From NCBI RefSeq assembly GCF_018599245.1, contig NZ_JAHEVJ010000001.1:587966-651965 (forward strand): a stretch of 64,000 nt of DNA. Direction: 5' to 3'. Both the position numbers and the translations under genes were made by a program. The notes beneath the pieces are model-generated. The model was not told where the DNA came from. It did not search any database and saw only the letters and a program-made list of their open reading frames with translations. The stretch comes from Aliiroseovarius lamellibrachiae (GTDB lineage: Bacteria; Pseudomonadota; Alphaproteobacteria; Rhodobacterales; Rhodobacteraceae). Shown piece after piece: positions 18,686-27,140 of this stretch (the stretch's first letter is position 1; the number at the start of each line of letters is the position of its first letter).

Positions 18686-19000
18686 ATGATCAATACGGAG
18701 AAATTTCGCAAGACCTTGCAAAAAAGGCTGCAGGAACTTGATGTACGCCTTCACGGCATTGAAGATGAATTAGACAGCCATCAGTCAAAAGATTGGGAAG
18801 AACTGGCCGTTGAACGGGAAGAGGAAGAGGTCCTCGAAGGGTTGGGGACGTCCGGGCAAGACGAAATTGTTAAAATCCGCGCAGCACTTCGCAGGATCGA
18901 CGAGGGCGAGTTCGGGATTTGTGTCAAATGTTGTGACGAGATTTCGGAGGAACGATTGGCTGTGGTTCCCCATACGCCGTATTGTCAGAAGTGTGCATAG
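18686..19000 (+). CDS. DksA/TraR-family zinc-finger protein
   Basis: A 104-residue protein with an N-terminal coiled-coil-like helix pair (about 5-72) and a C-terminal zinc finger: Cys79 and Cys82 (CVKC) with Cys100 and Cys103 (YCQKC). DksA-family proteins insert into the RNA polymerase secondary channel and modulate initiation, often with ppGpp. Its coiled-coil tip lacks an evident DxxDxA motif, so ppGpp-dependent function is uncertain. The ATG at 18686 has AAAGGAG seven bases upstream. Confidence 0.88.
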   Translation: MINTEKFRKTLQKRLQELDVRLHGIEDELDSHQSKDWEELAVEREEEEVLEGLGTSGQDEIVKIRAALRRIDEGEFGICVKCCDEISEERLAVVPHTPYCQKCA

Positions 19001-19048
19001 TCTGCGCCACCTCATAATGCTTTCTGTGTGACACATCTGCTGCATTAT

Positions 19049-19062
19049 CGACCGGTTGGTCG
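19049..19062. promoter_or_regulatory. Inverted repeat, TetR-type operator candidate
   Basis: CGACC-GGTT-GGTCG, an inverted repeat 82 bases before the beta-oxidation gene start. Symmetry and position fit an operator for a TetR-type repressor of fatty-acid genes, but no regulator is adjacent. Confidence 0.4.
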
Positions 19063-19143
19063 GTAAAGTTGCGGGGCACGCGCACCGTGCATTGACTTTT
19101 GCAAAGAAAATCCCCCCTTTTGGGAACAAATAAGGAGAGGATG

Positions 19144-21237
19144 ATGAGCGAAGCTGTCACTTGTGAAGTCCTAGATGGGGTGGCCATTCTGACTATGGAC
19201 AATCCACCCGTAAACGCGCTTGGCCATGCGGTGCGCGAAGGGTTGTGGACCCATCTTGGGGCAATTGCACAAGATGACACTGTGCGCGCAGTGATCCTTC
19301 GTGCCGAGGGGCGGACCTTTCCGGCGGGCGCGGATGTGCGTGAGTTTGGCTCTCCACGGGCTGCACCGATCCTTTCTCAGGTCTGTGATCGGTTGGAAGC
19401 TTGCTCCAAGCCTGTGATCGCTGAAATCCATGGCACGGCCCTCGGCGGAGGATTAGAGTTGGCTTTGGCCTGCCATTTTCGCCTTGCAGACAAGTCCGCC
19501 AAAATGGGCCTTCCCGAAGTGAATTTGGGCGTGTTGCCGGGCGGTGGAGGTACGCAGCGCTTGCCGCGTCTGGTCGGCGCAGAGGTGGCATTGGACATGA
19601 TGCTTTCGGGCAAACCCGTTCATGCGCAGCAGGCCGAAGCAACGGGGTTGATCGACAAAGCCGTAAACAAGAACCTGCGCCAAGCCACGATGGCAACCGC
19701 GCGTAATTTGATCGCGCATAATGCGGGGCCACGCCCGACGCGCGCGCAAACAGTGGGGCTTGGGGATCCTGCGGGTTTTGCCACAGCTGTCGCCGCTGCG
19801 CGCACCCGGCATGCAACCACGCAACGCGTTAACATTGCGCGTATCATCAACTGTGTAGAAGCGGCAAGTTTGCTGCCGTTTGAGGTCGGACTAGCGATGG
19901 AGCGCCAGGCCTTTGATGAGCTTGAAACTGGCCCCCAAGCTGTGGCTCTGCGCCACGCATTTTTTGCTGAGCGCCGTGCCGCAAAAATTCCCGAGCGAGA
20001 AGGGGCGACGCTGCGTGAGGTGAAAACAATAGGAGTTGTTGGGGCAGGGACCATGGGGTCCGGCATCGCGATATCCTGCCTCGACGCGGGCTTTCCTGTC
20101 ACCCTCCTTGAACGCAATTCCGAAGGCCTAGAGGCGGGGCTTGCCAAGATCCGCACCAATTATGAAAACTCCGTGGCGAAGGGGCGCATCGATGCGCAAA
20201 CTCAGTCAGATCGGATGGCGCGGCTGACCGGCAGTACAGACATGCAAGACCTGGGTGCTGTGGATCTGGTCATTGAGGCCGTGTTTGAGGATGAGACAGT
20301 GAAGCGTGATGTCTTCGCGCAATTGGATCAGGTCATGCGCTCTGGCGCGATCTTGGCGACCAACACCTCATATTTGGATATTGATGCGCTGGCAGCGACG
20401 ATTTCCCGCCCAGAAGATGTGGTTGGATATCACTTTTTCTCGCCCGCCCACATCATGAAATTGCTTGAGGTGGTGGTAGGGTCCAAGACTGATCCTAATG
20501 TCGTGGCCACGGGGTTTGCCTTGGCTAAAAAACTACGAAAGGTCCCAGTGCGAGCCGGAGTGGCTGATGGGTTTATTGGCAATCGTATTTTGGCGGCTTA
20601 TCGATTGGCAGCGGATTTTATGGTCGAAGATGGCGCAACCCCTGCGCAAATTGATCACGCAATGCGAGTTTATGGATTTCCGCTGGGCCCATATCAGGTG
20701 CTGGATATGGCTGGGTTGGATATTTCCTGGGCGCGGCGCAAACGCCTTGCGGCGGTGCGGAACCCGAAAGATCGGTATGTCGCTATCGGTGATAAGATTT
20801 GTGAAAAGGGCTGGTTCGGCCAGAAAACCGGCCGAGGATATTACGTTTACGGCGGCGAAAATGGCCCAATCGAAAACCCTGATGTTTTGGCGATTATTGA
20901 TGCCGAGCGACTGGAAAAAGGGATTGCCCCTCGCAGCTTTTCTGACGATGAAATCCAAATGCGCTGTGTTGCGGCGATGGCCAATGAAGGCGCGCGACTT
21001 TTGGATGAAGCTGTGGCCTTGCGCCCGTCGGATATCGATGTGGTTGAGCTTTATGGCTATGGGTACCCGCGACATCGCGGAGGTCCGATGATGGCGGCGG
21101 ATCAGCTGGGGCTGCTGACTGTAGAAAATGCGCTAAAATCTTATCAGCCCGAAGAACGCCAATTTTGGTCTCCGAGCCCTCTTTTTGCGGAGTTGATCAA
21201 AAATGGTCGGCATTTTTCTGATTTGAATGAGCAATAG
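19144..21237 (+). CDS. Bifunctional enoyl-CoA hydratase / 3-hydroxyacyl-CoA dehydrogenase (FadB/FadJ-like)
   Basis: A 697-residue cytosolic beta-oxidation enzyme. Residues 1-190 are a crotonase domain (oxyanion-hole segments AEGRTFPAGADVREF and IHGTALGGGLELALAC; GLPEVNLGVLPGGGGTQRLP). From about 295 comes the NAD-binding 3-hydroxyacyl-CoA dehydrogenase domain (IGVVGAGTMGSGIAISC; GYHFFSPAHIMKLLEVV), then the C-terminal dehydrogenase domain with GFIGNRI. It hydrates enoyl-CoA and oxidises the 3-hydroxyacyl-CoA. AAGGAG lies six bases before this ATG; an ATG directly before it is also possible. No thiolase gene is adjacent. Confidence 0.93.
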   Translation: MSEAVTCEVLDGVAILTMDNPPVNALGHAVREGLWTHLGAIAQDDTVRAVILRAEGRTFPAGADVREFGSPRAAPILSQVCDRLEACSKPVIAEIHGTALGGGLELALACHFRLADKSAKMGLPEVNLGVLPGGGGTQRLPRLVGAEVALDMMLSGKPVHAQQAEATGLIDKAVNKNLRQATMATARNLIAHNAGPRPTRAQTVGLGDPAGFATAVAAARTRHATTQRVNIARIINCVEAASLLPFEVGLAMERQAFDELETGPQAVALRHAFFAERRAAKIPEREGATLREVKTIGVVGAGTMGSGIAISCLDAGFPVTLLERNSEGLEAGLAKIRTNYENSVAKGRIDAQTQSDRMARLTGSTDMQDLGAVDLVIEAVFEDETVKRDVFAQLDQVMRSGAILATNTSYLDIDALAATISRPEDVVGYHFFSPAHIMKLLEVVVGSKTDPNVVATGFALAKKLRKVPVRAGVADGFIGNRILAAYRLAADFMVEDGATPAQIDHAMRVYGFPLGPYQVLDMAGLDISWARRKRLAAVRNPKDRYVAIGDKICEKGWFGQKTGRGYYVYGGENGPIENPDVLAIIDAERLEKGIAPRSFSDDEIQMRCVAAMANEGARLLDEAVALRPSDIDVVELYGYGYPRHRGGPMMAADQLGLLTVENALKSYQPEERQFWSPSPLFAELIKNGRHFSDLNEQ

Positions 21238-21268
21238 CGCCGAGAAACGCTCTCTGTCAGCGGGGGGG

Positions 21269-21484
21269 TCAGGACAGTGTGACCCCGAGGATCACACACA
21301 TCAGGCCCAGCACCGACAGGGCCATGGCCCCCATATTCAGCACCATCGCTTTTTGAATGCGCGCCCGCAAAGCCGCATCCTCTAGGCCGGCGCGTTTGGC
21401 TTTCATCACCTTCACGGCGCTGAGAACCAATCCGACCAGCCCAATAAAAGACACAACTGCGCCAACAATGATCAGCCATTCCAT
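21269..21484 (-). CDS. Small two-helix membrane protein
   Basis: A 71-residue protein opening MEWLIIVGAVVSFIGLVGLV, with two predicted membrane helices (about 3-23 and 47-68) joined by a basic cytoplasmic loop (VMKAKRAGLEDAALRARIQK). GAGG lies seven bases before the ATG at 21484. It is convergent with the beta-oxidation gene and divergent from gapR. The function is unknown. Confidence 0.72.
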   Translation of the reverse strand: MEWLIIVGAVVSFIGLVGLVLSAVKVMKAKRAGLEDAALRARIQKAMVLNMGAMALSVLGLMCVILGVTLS

Positions 21485-21658
21485 AGACACACCTCATCTC
21501 TTTGACAGGTTTCGTGCGACCCAGAGTGGCGGTGTCATACGAAACAATTTGGTGAGAATGCGCCTAACCTGCAAGTGTCGCGTGCGCAACCCCTTGAAGG
21601 GCGGCAAGGTTCTGGTTAGTCATGGTCCGCAACGCCAATAGACGCCCGAGAGGATAAT

Positions 21659-21916
21659 ATGGACGATCAAAATTCTGACATGAGTTACCGAGTGACTGCC
21701 GACGAACTTCGCCAGTTTATCGAGCGTTTTGAACGGCTTGAAATGGAAAAGAAAGACATTGCTGAACAGCAAAAAGAGGTCATGGCCGAAGCCAAGGGGC
21801 GTGGCTATGACACAAAGGTTATGCGTAAAGTGATTGCACTGCGTAAGCGCGACAAAGATGATATTGCCGAAGAAGAAGCGGTACTTGAAATGTATAAAGA
21901 AGCGCTTGGTATGTAA
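21659..21916 (+). CDS. gapR: GapR-family nucleoid-associated protein (DUF2312)
   Basis: An 85-residue protein that matches GapR through the helical segments LRQFIERFERLEMEKKDIAE, QQKEVMAEAKGRGYDTKVMR and the EEEAVLEMY tail. GapR binds AT-rich, overtwisted DNA as a tetramer and assists replication and segregation in alphaproteobacteria. GAGAGG sits five bases before the ATG. A strong terminator lies 26 bases after the stop, so the gene is monocistronic. Confidence 0.93.
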   Translation: MDDQNSDMSYRVTADELRQFIERFERLEMEKKDIAEQQKEVMAEAKGRGYDTKVMRKVIALRKRDKDDIAEEEAVLEMYKEALGM

Positions 21917-21942
21917 AATGCTCCGCCTTTTGTGCTATGAAC

Positions 21943-21964
21943 AGCCCGCTTTTTGCGGGCTTTT
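21943..21964 (+). terminator. Intrinsic terminator after gapR
   Basis: AGCCCGC - TTTTT - GCGGGCT followed by TTT. A perfect seven-base stem just before the convergent sulfotransferase-like gene. Confidence 0.85.
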
Positions 21965-21973
21965 CTATGCGCC

Positions 21974-22849
21974 CTATACGCTGATCAAACTCACGCCAGA
22001 GATGGATTTGATCTCGCGCATATCCTCATCATAGGTTTGCGAGAGTTCTTCCATCAGATCTTCTGTCCAGCCCGGCAGCGTAATTTCCTCGTTGACTTCG
22101 TCATCAAGCGCAAACTTATCCAAAAAGGCCGCCAACACCCGCCGACGTTGGATTTCGTTGTGGATTGGGTGCGTGTCGAGATACGCCTTAAGGCGCTGCA
22201 TGCCCTCTTTGGCCATGATTTGATGCAAGACATCCAGGCCGCCCTGCAACCGGACATGAGGGTCAAGGCCGGTCACCTCGTGTAAGATTTCCGGCCAGAC
22301 CAACGGCGTATCCTCGTTGCACCAGACCGTGATTGGGCAGTCTGGCGTGGCCTCGCGCATCGCATGAAGCGTGTCTGACCAATAAAGTTGGCGTGGATCC
22401 ACGCCATTTAAAAGCTGTGCCAAGCGGTCTTCGGGGACTTTTGCCGCAAGGGCAGGGATCAAGGTGGCGATATCGCGCATCCCCATGAAAAACTCCACCT
22501 GATGCATCGGGAACAGGTTGCGCAGCCGCATTGTATTTCGTTCTGCGAGCGGGTAGAGCATCCCGCCCTCAAGCGCCCGGAAGGGCGCGCCGAGAAAGTT
22601 CTCATGGCCAAAGATGATCCTATCGGCGTTTTCCAAGTCAACAAAATGCTCTATTAGCATTTCTTGGGTATCTAAGTCGGCCTTTTCACCGTTCAACTTA
22701 TTTAGAGCATCCGCAAGAATGCCCCGATAACGACTGGGACCGGGCACGCACACACCTTCTTCTGCCAAGAGGCCTGCGTTTTTCAGCAGCGATCGCAGCA
22801 ATTGCTCGTCATCCGTGCAATGTGCGCCGATGTGAAAAGAGAACTTCAT
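21974..22849 (-). CDS. Sulfotransferase-like hypothetical protein
   Basis: A 291-residue soluble protein. The start, MKFSFHIGAHCTDDEQLLRS, and the following QLLRSLLKNAGLLAEEGV resemble the nucleotide-binding strand-loop-helix of PAPS-dependent sulfotransferase-like folds, though the classic 5'-PSB loop residues are incomplete (His-Ile-Gly-Ala-His in place of a K-x-G-T motif). No metal site, signal peptide or membrane segment is seen. It is convergent with gapR and divergent from the permease. The activity is unproven. Confidence 0.7.
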   Translation of the reverse strand: MKFSFHIGAHCTDDEQLLRSLLKNAGLLAEEGVCVPGPSRYRGILADALNKLNGEKADLDTQEMLIEHFVDLENADRIIFGHENFLGAPFRALEGGMLYPLAERNTMRLRNLFPMHQVEFFMGMRDIATLIPALAAKVPEDRLAQLLNGVDPRQLYWSDTLHAMREATPDCPITVWCNEDTPLVWPEILHEVTGLDPHVRLQGGLDVLHQIMAKEGMQRLKAYLDTHPIHNEIQRRRVLAAFLDKFALDDEVNEEITLPGWTEDLMEELSQTYDEDMREIKSISGVSLISV

Positions 22850-22933
22850 CTTGGTCTGTGTCCTGTTGGTTTCTTATCCAAACATATGGGGCTTTTCTGG
22901 ACAGATAAACCACAATTGGGTTATGGGCAGGGG

Positions 22934-24604
22934 ATGACCAAGCAAAAGACTCGAGTTAACGCGCAGCCAGCGCCAAAAATGGGCGCCAGCTGGTGGCCTA
23001 ATTCGTGGTCCGTTGGCGCAGGTGCGATTGTGGTGTTGGTCTTAATGCCTATCCTGTCAATCCTGTGGATGGCTCTGACGCCTGTTGAAAACGCATGGCC
23101 ACATCTGATGGCGACCACATTGCCGCGCTATGCGGTCAACACCTTGGTGATGTGTCTTTCGGTGGGTGGATTGTCTGCGGCGATCGGCATGGGATCGGCC
23201 TGGATGCTGACAATGTATCGGTTTTGGGGCTCGCGGTGGTTGCAGTGGTTGTTGCTCACCCCGCTGGCCATCCCTGCCTATGTGGGGGCCTATGCGTTGG
23301 TGGATTTTCTGGAATATGCGGGCCCCGTTCAATCTGCGTTGCGTGAGGTTTTTGGCTGGCAATCCTCGCGAGAGTATTGGTTCCCGGAAATCCGCTCGCG
23401 TTGGGCGGCCATTGTGGTCCTCACGGCGGCCCTCAATCCATATGTGTTCTTGCTGGCGCGAACCGCGTTGAGGGAACAGTCAGGGGATGCATACGAGGTG
23501 GCGCGTGCGCTCGGCGCAGGGCCGTTTGCTCGATTTTGGCGGGTGGGCCTGCCGCTGGCGCGCCCTGCCTGCGCCGCGGGTGTTGCGATTGTGATGATGG
23601 AAACTGTATCCGATTTTGGTGTGGTGGATTTCTTTGCGGTGCAAACCTTGACCACCGGAATCTTTTCGATCTGGCTTGAAAGCCATAATGCTGGCGGTGC
23701 CGCGCAGATTGCTCTGGTAATTTTGGGGTTTGTGTTTTTGCTCGCCGCCTTGGAAAAAGTCAGCCGTTCGCGCAGCCGTTTTTATCGGATGTCACGCCAA
23801 AGCAGGCCGGTCACGGCGCGCCGACTTGCGGGCCCCTACGCCGCTATTGCTCTGTTTTTCTGCGCCGTCCCTTTTGTGGTCGGTTTTGTGTTACCCGTAG
23901 GCGTTTTGCTCTTCCATGCAATTAACAAGCCGGAATACTGGTTCTCAAACGGGTTGCTGTCGGCATTGTGGCACACGCTTGCCGTAGGGGGGGCTGCGGC
24001 TGTTATCACCGTCTTGGGCGCGCTGTTCTTGGTCTATGGCGTCAGAATGTCTGGCCGCATGTTGCCGCGCAAACTGATGCCACTGACCACGATTGGATAT
24101 GCGGCACCTGGGGCAGTTTTGGGGGTGGGTATCTTGATCCCCATGGCTGCCGCTGACAACACGCTGGCCGATGGGGTTTTGGCGCTGACGGGATGGGACC
24201 CGGGTCTTCTGATGACAGGAACCGCATTTGCCGTGGTCTATGCCTACTGCGTGCGATTCTTCGCAATAGCACAAGGTGCGACGGATGCAGCGTTTGAACG
24301 AATTTCGCCAAGCCTTCCAATGGCGGCTCGCTCGCTTGGGCGCAGCGCAAAAGGGGCTTTGTTAGAAGTTTATATCCCGCTGATCCGGGGATCCGTGGGG
24401 ACCGCACTGTTGTTGGTTTTCGTCGATAGCGTGAAAGAACTGCCCGCCACATTGCTGCTGAGACCCTTTAATTACGGGACCTTGGCGACGCGTGTGTACG
24501 AGCAAGCATCGCTGGAGCAACTCGAACAAGCGGCCCCCCCCGCGATCATGGTGATCGCCGTCGGCCTCGCTGCTGTCGCTTTTATGGCCAAGGCGGGAAA
24601 ATAG
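22934..24604 (+). CDS. Iron(III)-type ABC transporter permease (FbpB/ThiP-like, two-domain)
   Basis: A 556-residue inner-membrane permease with about twelve membrane helices arranged as two binding-protein-dependent transport domains; the EAA loops are ARALGAGPFARFWRVGLPLA near 195-215 and ARSLGRSAKGALLEVYIPLI near 465-485. Fused permeases of this build serve ferric iron, and related ones thiamine. GCAGGGG precedes the ATG at 22934 with short spacing. No ATPase or binding-protein gene is adjacent; the binding protein might have been separated by prophage insertion next door, which is inference. Confidence 0.88.
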   Translation: MTKQKTRVNAQPAPKMGASWWPNSWSVGAGAIVVLVLMPILSILWMALTPVENAWPHLMATTLPRYAVNTLVMCLSVGGLSAAIGMGSAWMLTMYRFWGSRWLQWLLLTPLAIPAYVGAYALVDFLEYAGPVQSALREVFGWQSSREYWFPEIRSRWAAIVVLTAALNPYVFLLARTALREQSGDAYEVARALGAGPFARFWRVGLPLARPACAAGVAIVMMETVSDFGVVDFFAVQTLTTGIFSIWLESHNAGGAAQIALVILGFVFLLAALEKVSRSRSRFYRMSRQSRPVTARRLAGPYAAIALFFCAVPFVVGFVLPVGVLLFHAINKPEYWFSNGLLSALWHTLAVGGAAAVITVLGALFLVYGVRMSGRMLPRKLMPLTTIGYAAPGAVLGVGILIPMAAADNTLADGVLALTGWDPGLLMTGTAFAVVYAYCVRFFAIAQGATDAAFERISPSLPMAARSLGRSAKGALLEVYIPLIRGSVGTALLLVFVDSVKELPATLLLRPFNYGTLATRVYEQASLEQLEQAAPPAIMVIAVGLAAVAFMAKAGK

Positions 24605-24644
24605 ACTTGAACCCCGGCGCAGAGTTTCGTAAACGACCCAAAGT

Positions 24645-24720
24645 GCCCCTATAGCTCAGCTGGTAGAGCAACTGATTTGTAATCAGTAGGTCCGCGGTTC
24701 GAGTCCGTGTGGGGGCACCA
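24645..24720 (+). tRNA. tRNA-Thr, anticodon TGT
   Basis: A complete 76-base cloverleaf: acceptor GCCCCTA/TGGGGGC, D-stem GCTC/GAGC, anticodon stem ACTGA/TCAGT with loop TTTGTAA (anticodon TGT, reads ACA), T-arm CGCGG-TTCGAGT-CCGTG, and encoded CCA. The 3' half faces a phage integrase, the usual layout when the tRNA end serves as attB. The gene is intact, so the phage supplies an identical 3' end. Confidence 0.97.
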
Positions 24721-24762
24721 TTCAATCCTTAAGTATCTGAAATTAATGGGATATTTTGAATT

Positions 24763-24793
24763 GTGGACCGCGTTGGGCTGGTCTGTGGTCCAC
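24763..24793. other. Inverted repeat between tRNA-Thr and the integrase
   Basis: GTGGACC and GGTCCAC, separated by 17 bases, end one base from the integrase stop codon. It could be an integrase-message 3' hairpin or a recombinase arm site. There is no clear T-run. Confidence 0.35.
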
Positions 24794-24794
24794 A

Positions 24795-25886
24795 TTACCA
24801 ACCGAATCCTGAAATCGACTTCATAGCTTCAGCTGCCATTGCGCGACGCTCTGCCCCTTTTGTGTAAATTGCTGACGTGCTTGGTTGGGTGTGAGAAAGA
24901 ACCGCCATAATCTGGTGTTCACTGCATCCCTCTTCTGCCAGTAGTTCAGCAAGCGCCTTTCTCACCCCATGTGATGACCGCCCTTTCAGCCCCGCTTCGT
25001 CACAGCGTTTGCGAAGCCAATTTCTATAGCTGTCTGCGTTCTTAAATGGCTTCCCGTGTTCACTGAGGATGTAAGCATCCCCAATGCGGGCCACGGCAGT
25101 TATGGCATCACGTAACGGTTTTGCCATTGGGATTTCGACATATGCAGCGCCGCGCTTTTTGGGTTGCCACCCTAGCCAACGCACCTCGTGACTGCTGAAC
25201 TCTTGCCCGCGACCAAGCCAAATAGCATCATTTGACCTTGCAGCGGTAAACATGTGCAGAGTTAGAGCTAGGTGGGCCATAGTGCCTTGTGGGTGGCGCT
25301 CTTTGAAATTCCTTAAATCCTCCGCTGTCCAAGGGGTTGCGCCGCCTTGGCTACGGTGGATCTTCTTAATTCCAACAAGGGGGTTTACCTCTGCGTGGCC
25401 GGAATCGCATGCCCAATGATACATCGACCTGGCCGCTTTGATCATGTTGTCAGCTTCAGCTGGAGTAGCAGCTCTTGCGTCTCGGACTTTAACGAAAGCG
25501 GCAGTAGGGGCGTTCAGGCTCATTTCGCCATAGAGATCGTCGCTGTCTGTCTTGTGTTGGCATAGTCGAGTTAACAAGCTTTTGCGTTGGCGCAAAGTGG
25601 CAGGAGAGGCTTGTTTTGCTGCAACCATTTTCTCTAGGTGCAGTAGGTACTTGTCGGTTAGCCATTTGATAGATTGGCGAACCGCCAGTGAAGCAGGTTC
25701 ATATTCCAGTTCGATACCGGCGCGTGCGCTCCAGTAGTGTTCAGAGAATTTTGGGTGGTCGAGATCCACGTTGATGCGTATTTTTCGGTTTGGAAAGCCT
25801 TCAACGCGCACCCTAAGGCGCTGCTTTCCTGATTTCAAAGTTTCCACTGTCAATCCGGGAAAGTTCTTGCGCATGTTATCTACCAT
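24795..25886 (-). CDS. int: Phage tyrosine recombinase (integrase)
   Basis: A 363-residue site-specific recombinase. The catalytic set is visible: R217 (FTAARSND), H306 and R309 (SHGVRKALAELLAEEG), H332 (VLSHTQ) and nucleophile Y341 (SAIYTKGA). An N-terminal arm-binding region (1-65) precedes the SAM-like core-binding domain (about 70-165). It faces tRNA-Thr, its likely attachment site. The ATG overlaps the stop codon of the 57-residue gene upstream (ATGGTAG), so the two are translationally coupled. Confidence 0.96.
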   Translation of the reverse strand: MVDNMRKNFPGLTVETLKSGKQRLRVRVEGFPNRKIRINVDLDHPKFSEHYWSARAGIELEYEPASLAVRQSIKWLTDKYLLHLEKMVAAKQASPATLRQRKSLLTRLCQHKTDSDDLYGEMSLNAPTAAFVKVRDARAATPAEADNMIKAARSMYHWACDSGHAEVNPLVGIKKIHRSQGGATPWTAEDLRNFKERHPQGTMAHLALTLHMFTAARSNDAIWLGRGQEFSSHEVRWLGWQPKKRGAAYVEIPMAKPLRDAITAVARIGDAYILSEHGKPFKNADSYRNWLRKRCDEAGLKGRSSHGVRKALAELLAEEGCSEHQIMAVLSHTQPSTSAIYTKGAERRAMAAEAMKSISGFGW

Positions 25887-26053
25887 TGCTTCGGTCCCTG
25901 ATCTTTACGCTTTTTGGGGGCTTCGTCTACAGGGCAGCAAATCTTAATGGTGCCGTCCGGGCCAATTTCAACTGCGGATATCGCTAAATCACACGCCTTA
26001 GCAGCTTCAACTGCGCGTGTGATTTCCGCTTTTGTGAACCGTGTTGCTGCCAT
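25880..26053 (-). CDS. Small phage protein directly upstream of integrase (Xis candidate)
   Basis: A 57-residue protein that opens MAATRFTKAEITRAVEAAKA and continues with VEIGPDGTIKICCP before a basic tail (KKRKDQ). The frame begins at ATG 26053 and ends inside the integrase start. Similar small proteins precede integrases in many alphaproteobacterial prophages; an excisionase or directionality role is inferred from position and from the basic tail, not from a recognised fold. Confidence 0.7.
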   Translation of the reverse strand: MAATRFTKAEITRAVEAAKACDLAISAVEIGPDGTIKICCPVDEAPKKRKDQGPKQW

Positions 26054-26076
26054 GTTTTTTCTCTCTCGGAACGAAA

Positions 26077-26433
26077 CTAGGTCAAGACATCGTCGATGTT
26101 GGCCAGGTGCGGGGTATTGGCCAATTCAAGCAGCGCGTCTGCATGACATGGCTGATCCAGCGGGCACCAGCACACCAAGTCTTTGCCCCGCAGTTCTTCA
26201 AGGTGATCCAAATGCGTCTGGACTACTGGAAGACCGCGCTGCATAGCATTGGTGAAAAAGCTCACACACAGGGAACGCATCTTTTCGTCGGTGCCGATGT
26301 GTCCTGAAGTGCGCGTTCCCTCTATCGTCCAAGGGTTCCCAAACTTGCTGGTGCGATCCACAATCACCGCGTCCTCGGGTTTGCGCCATCCCTTAGTGCG
26401 TTTGCGCTGGATGCGTTTTGGGTGGTCGGTCAT
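26077..26433 (-). CDS. DUF4326-family protein
   Basis: A 118-residue protein matching DUF4326 by RTSKFGNPWTI near residues 27-37 and LVCWCPLDQPCHADALLELA near 86-105. This family is common in phages and mobile elements and has no established function. The Cys/His arrangement (CWCP...CHAD) could bind metal. Its ATG overlaps the stop of the methyltransferase-like gene as ATGA, so both belong to the same leftward operon. Confidence 0.85.
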   Translation of the reverse strand: MTDHPKRIQRKRTKGWRKPEDAVIVDRTSKFGNPWTIEGTRTSGHIGTDEKMRSLCVSFFTNAMQRGLPVVQTHLDHLEELRGKDLVCWCPLDQPCHADALLELANTPHLANIDDVLT

Positions 26434-27140
26434 GCTGCTTTCCTTTGCTCAATGTCTTGAAGTACGTGATTGGTCCATTGCGCGGCGGCGGCGGTCATCA
26501 TCTCGACCGAGCTACGGCTGCGTTGTTTTGCGCGATTTGGACCGGGGGGCATGCGATGGATGCGGTTCCACCTTTTCCATTCGTCGCTGTCGCGCTCAGG
26601 CTCGATCAGGCGATCGGTTTCTTGAAGTTCGGGCAGGTCGCGCAAGTACCAGCCTGTTTGCTTGTAGGTCGGGTCGCCAAACCAAAATGGCTGCGTCATG
26701 TGTGGTGCCGGTAGGTCGTGTGGCATGCGTTCCTTGGCGAGGTCGTTCATCACCGGGTTCTCGATGGCCACATGCGCGATGGGCGCGGTCCAGCATGCGG
26801 TGAACACATCAACGCCAAGCTCGAATTCGTCCCGCATGGATTGCAGGGTGCGCCCTTTGGGGAGCAGCTTGGGCTGGGTCCACTTTCCTGGACCTGACAT
26901 CCAGCGGCGACCGGACCGACACAGGCGGGTGCAGGGTGGATGCATGACCACCAACAGGTCCCAACCTTCATTCAGGATGCCGTCGCGCACGTCACAAACG
27001 ATATGGCGGTTTGAGCGGTCTTCTGCGGGCAGCAAGTCACAGGACCAAACGTCAATGTCAGCGCCGATGCGCGCCGCGTGTGCCTCAAGGGCGCGGCGGG
27101 CGATGCCGCTTTCTTCGCATGCGACTAGAGCTTTAAGCAT
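26430..27140 (-). CDS. Methyltransferase-like phage protein (cytosine-5 type, divergent)
   Basis: A 236-residue protein that begins MLKALVACEESGIARRALEA, a Rossmann-like start seen in DNA cytosine methyltransferases, followed by the acidic strand end SCDLLPAED (about 34-42), the PPCT motif in VVMHPPCTRLC (catalytic-Cys-like, about 64-74) and AIENPV (ENV-like, about 125-130). These match motifs I, II, IV and VI. A clear target-recognition region is missing, so activity on DNA is plausible but unproven. It overlaps the helicase gene upstream by 8 bases. Confidence 0.7.
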   Translation of the reverse strand: MLKALVACEESGIARRALEAHAARIGADIDVWSCDLLPAEDRSNRHIVCDVRDGILNEGWDLLVVMHPPCTRLCRSGRRWMSGPGKWTQPKLLPKGRTLQSMRDEFELGVDVFTACWTAPIAHVAIENPVMNDLAKERMPHDLPAPHMTQPFWFGDPTYKQTGWYLRDLPELQETDRLIEPERDSDEWKRWNRIHRMPPGPNRAKQRSRSSVEMMTAAAAQWTNHVLQDIEQRKAA

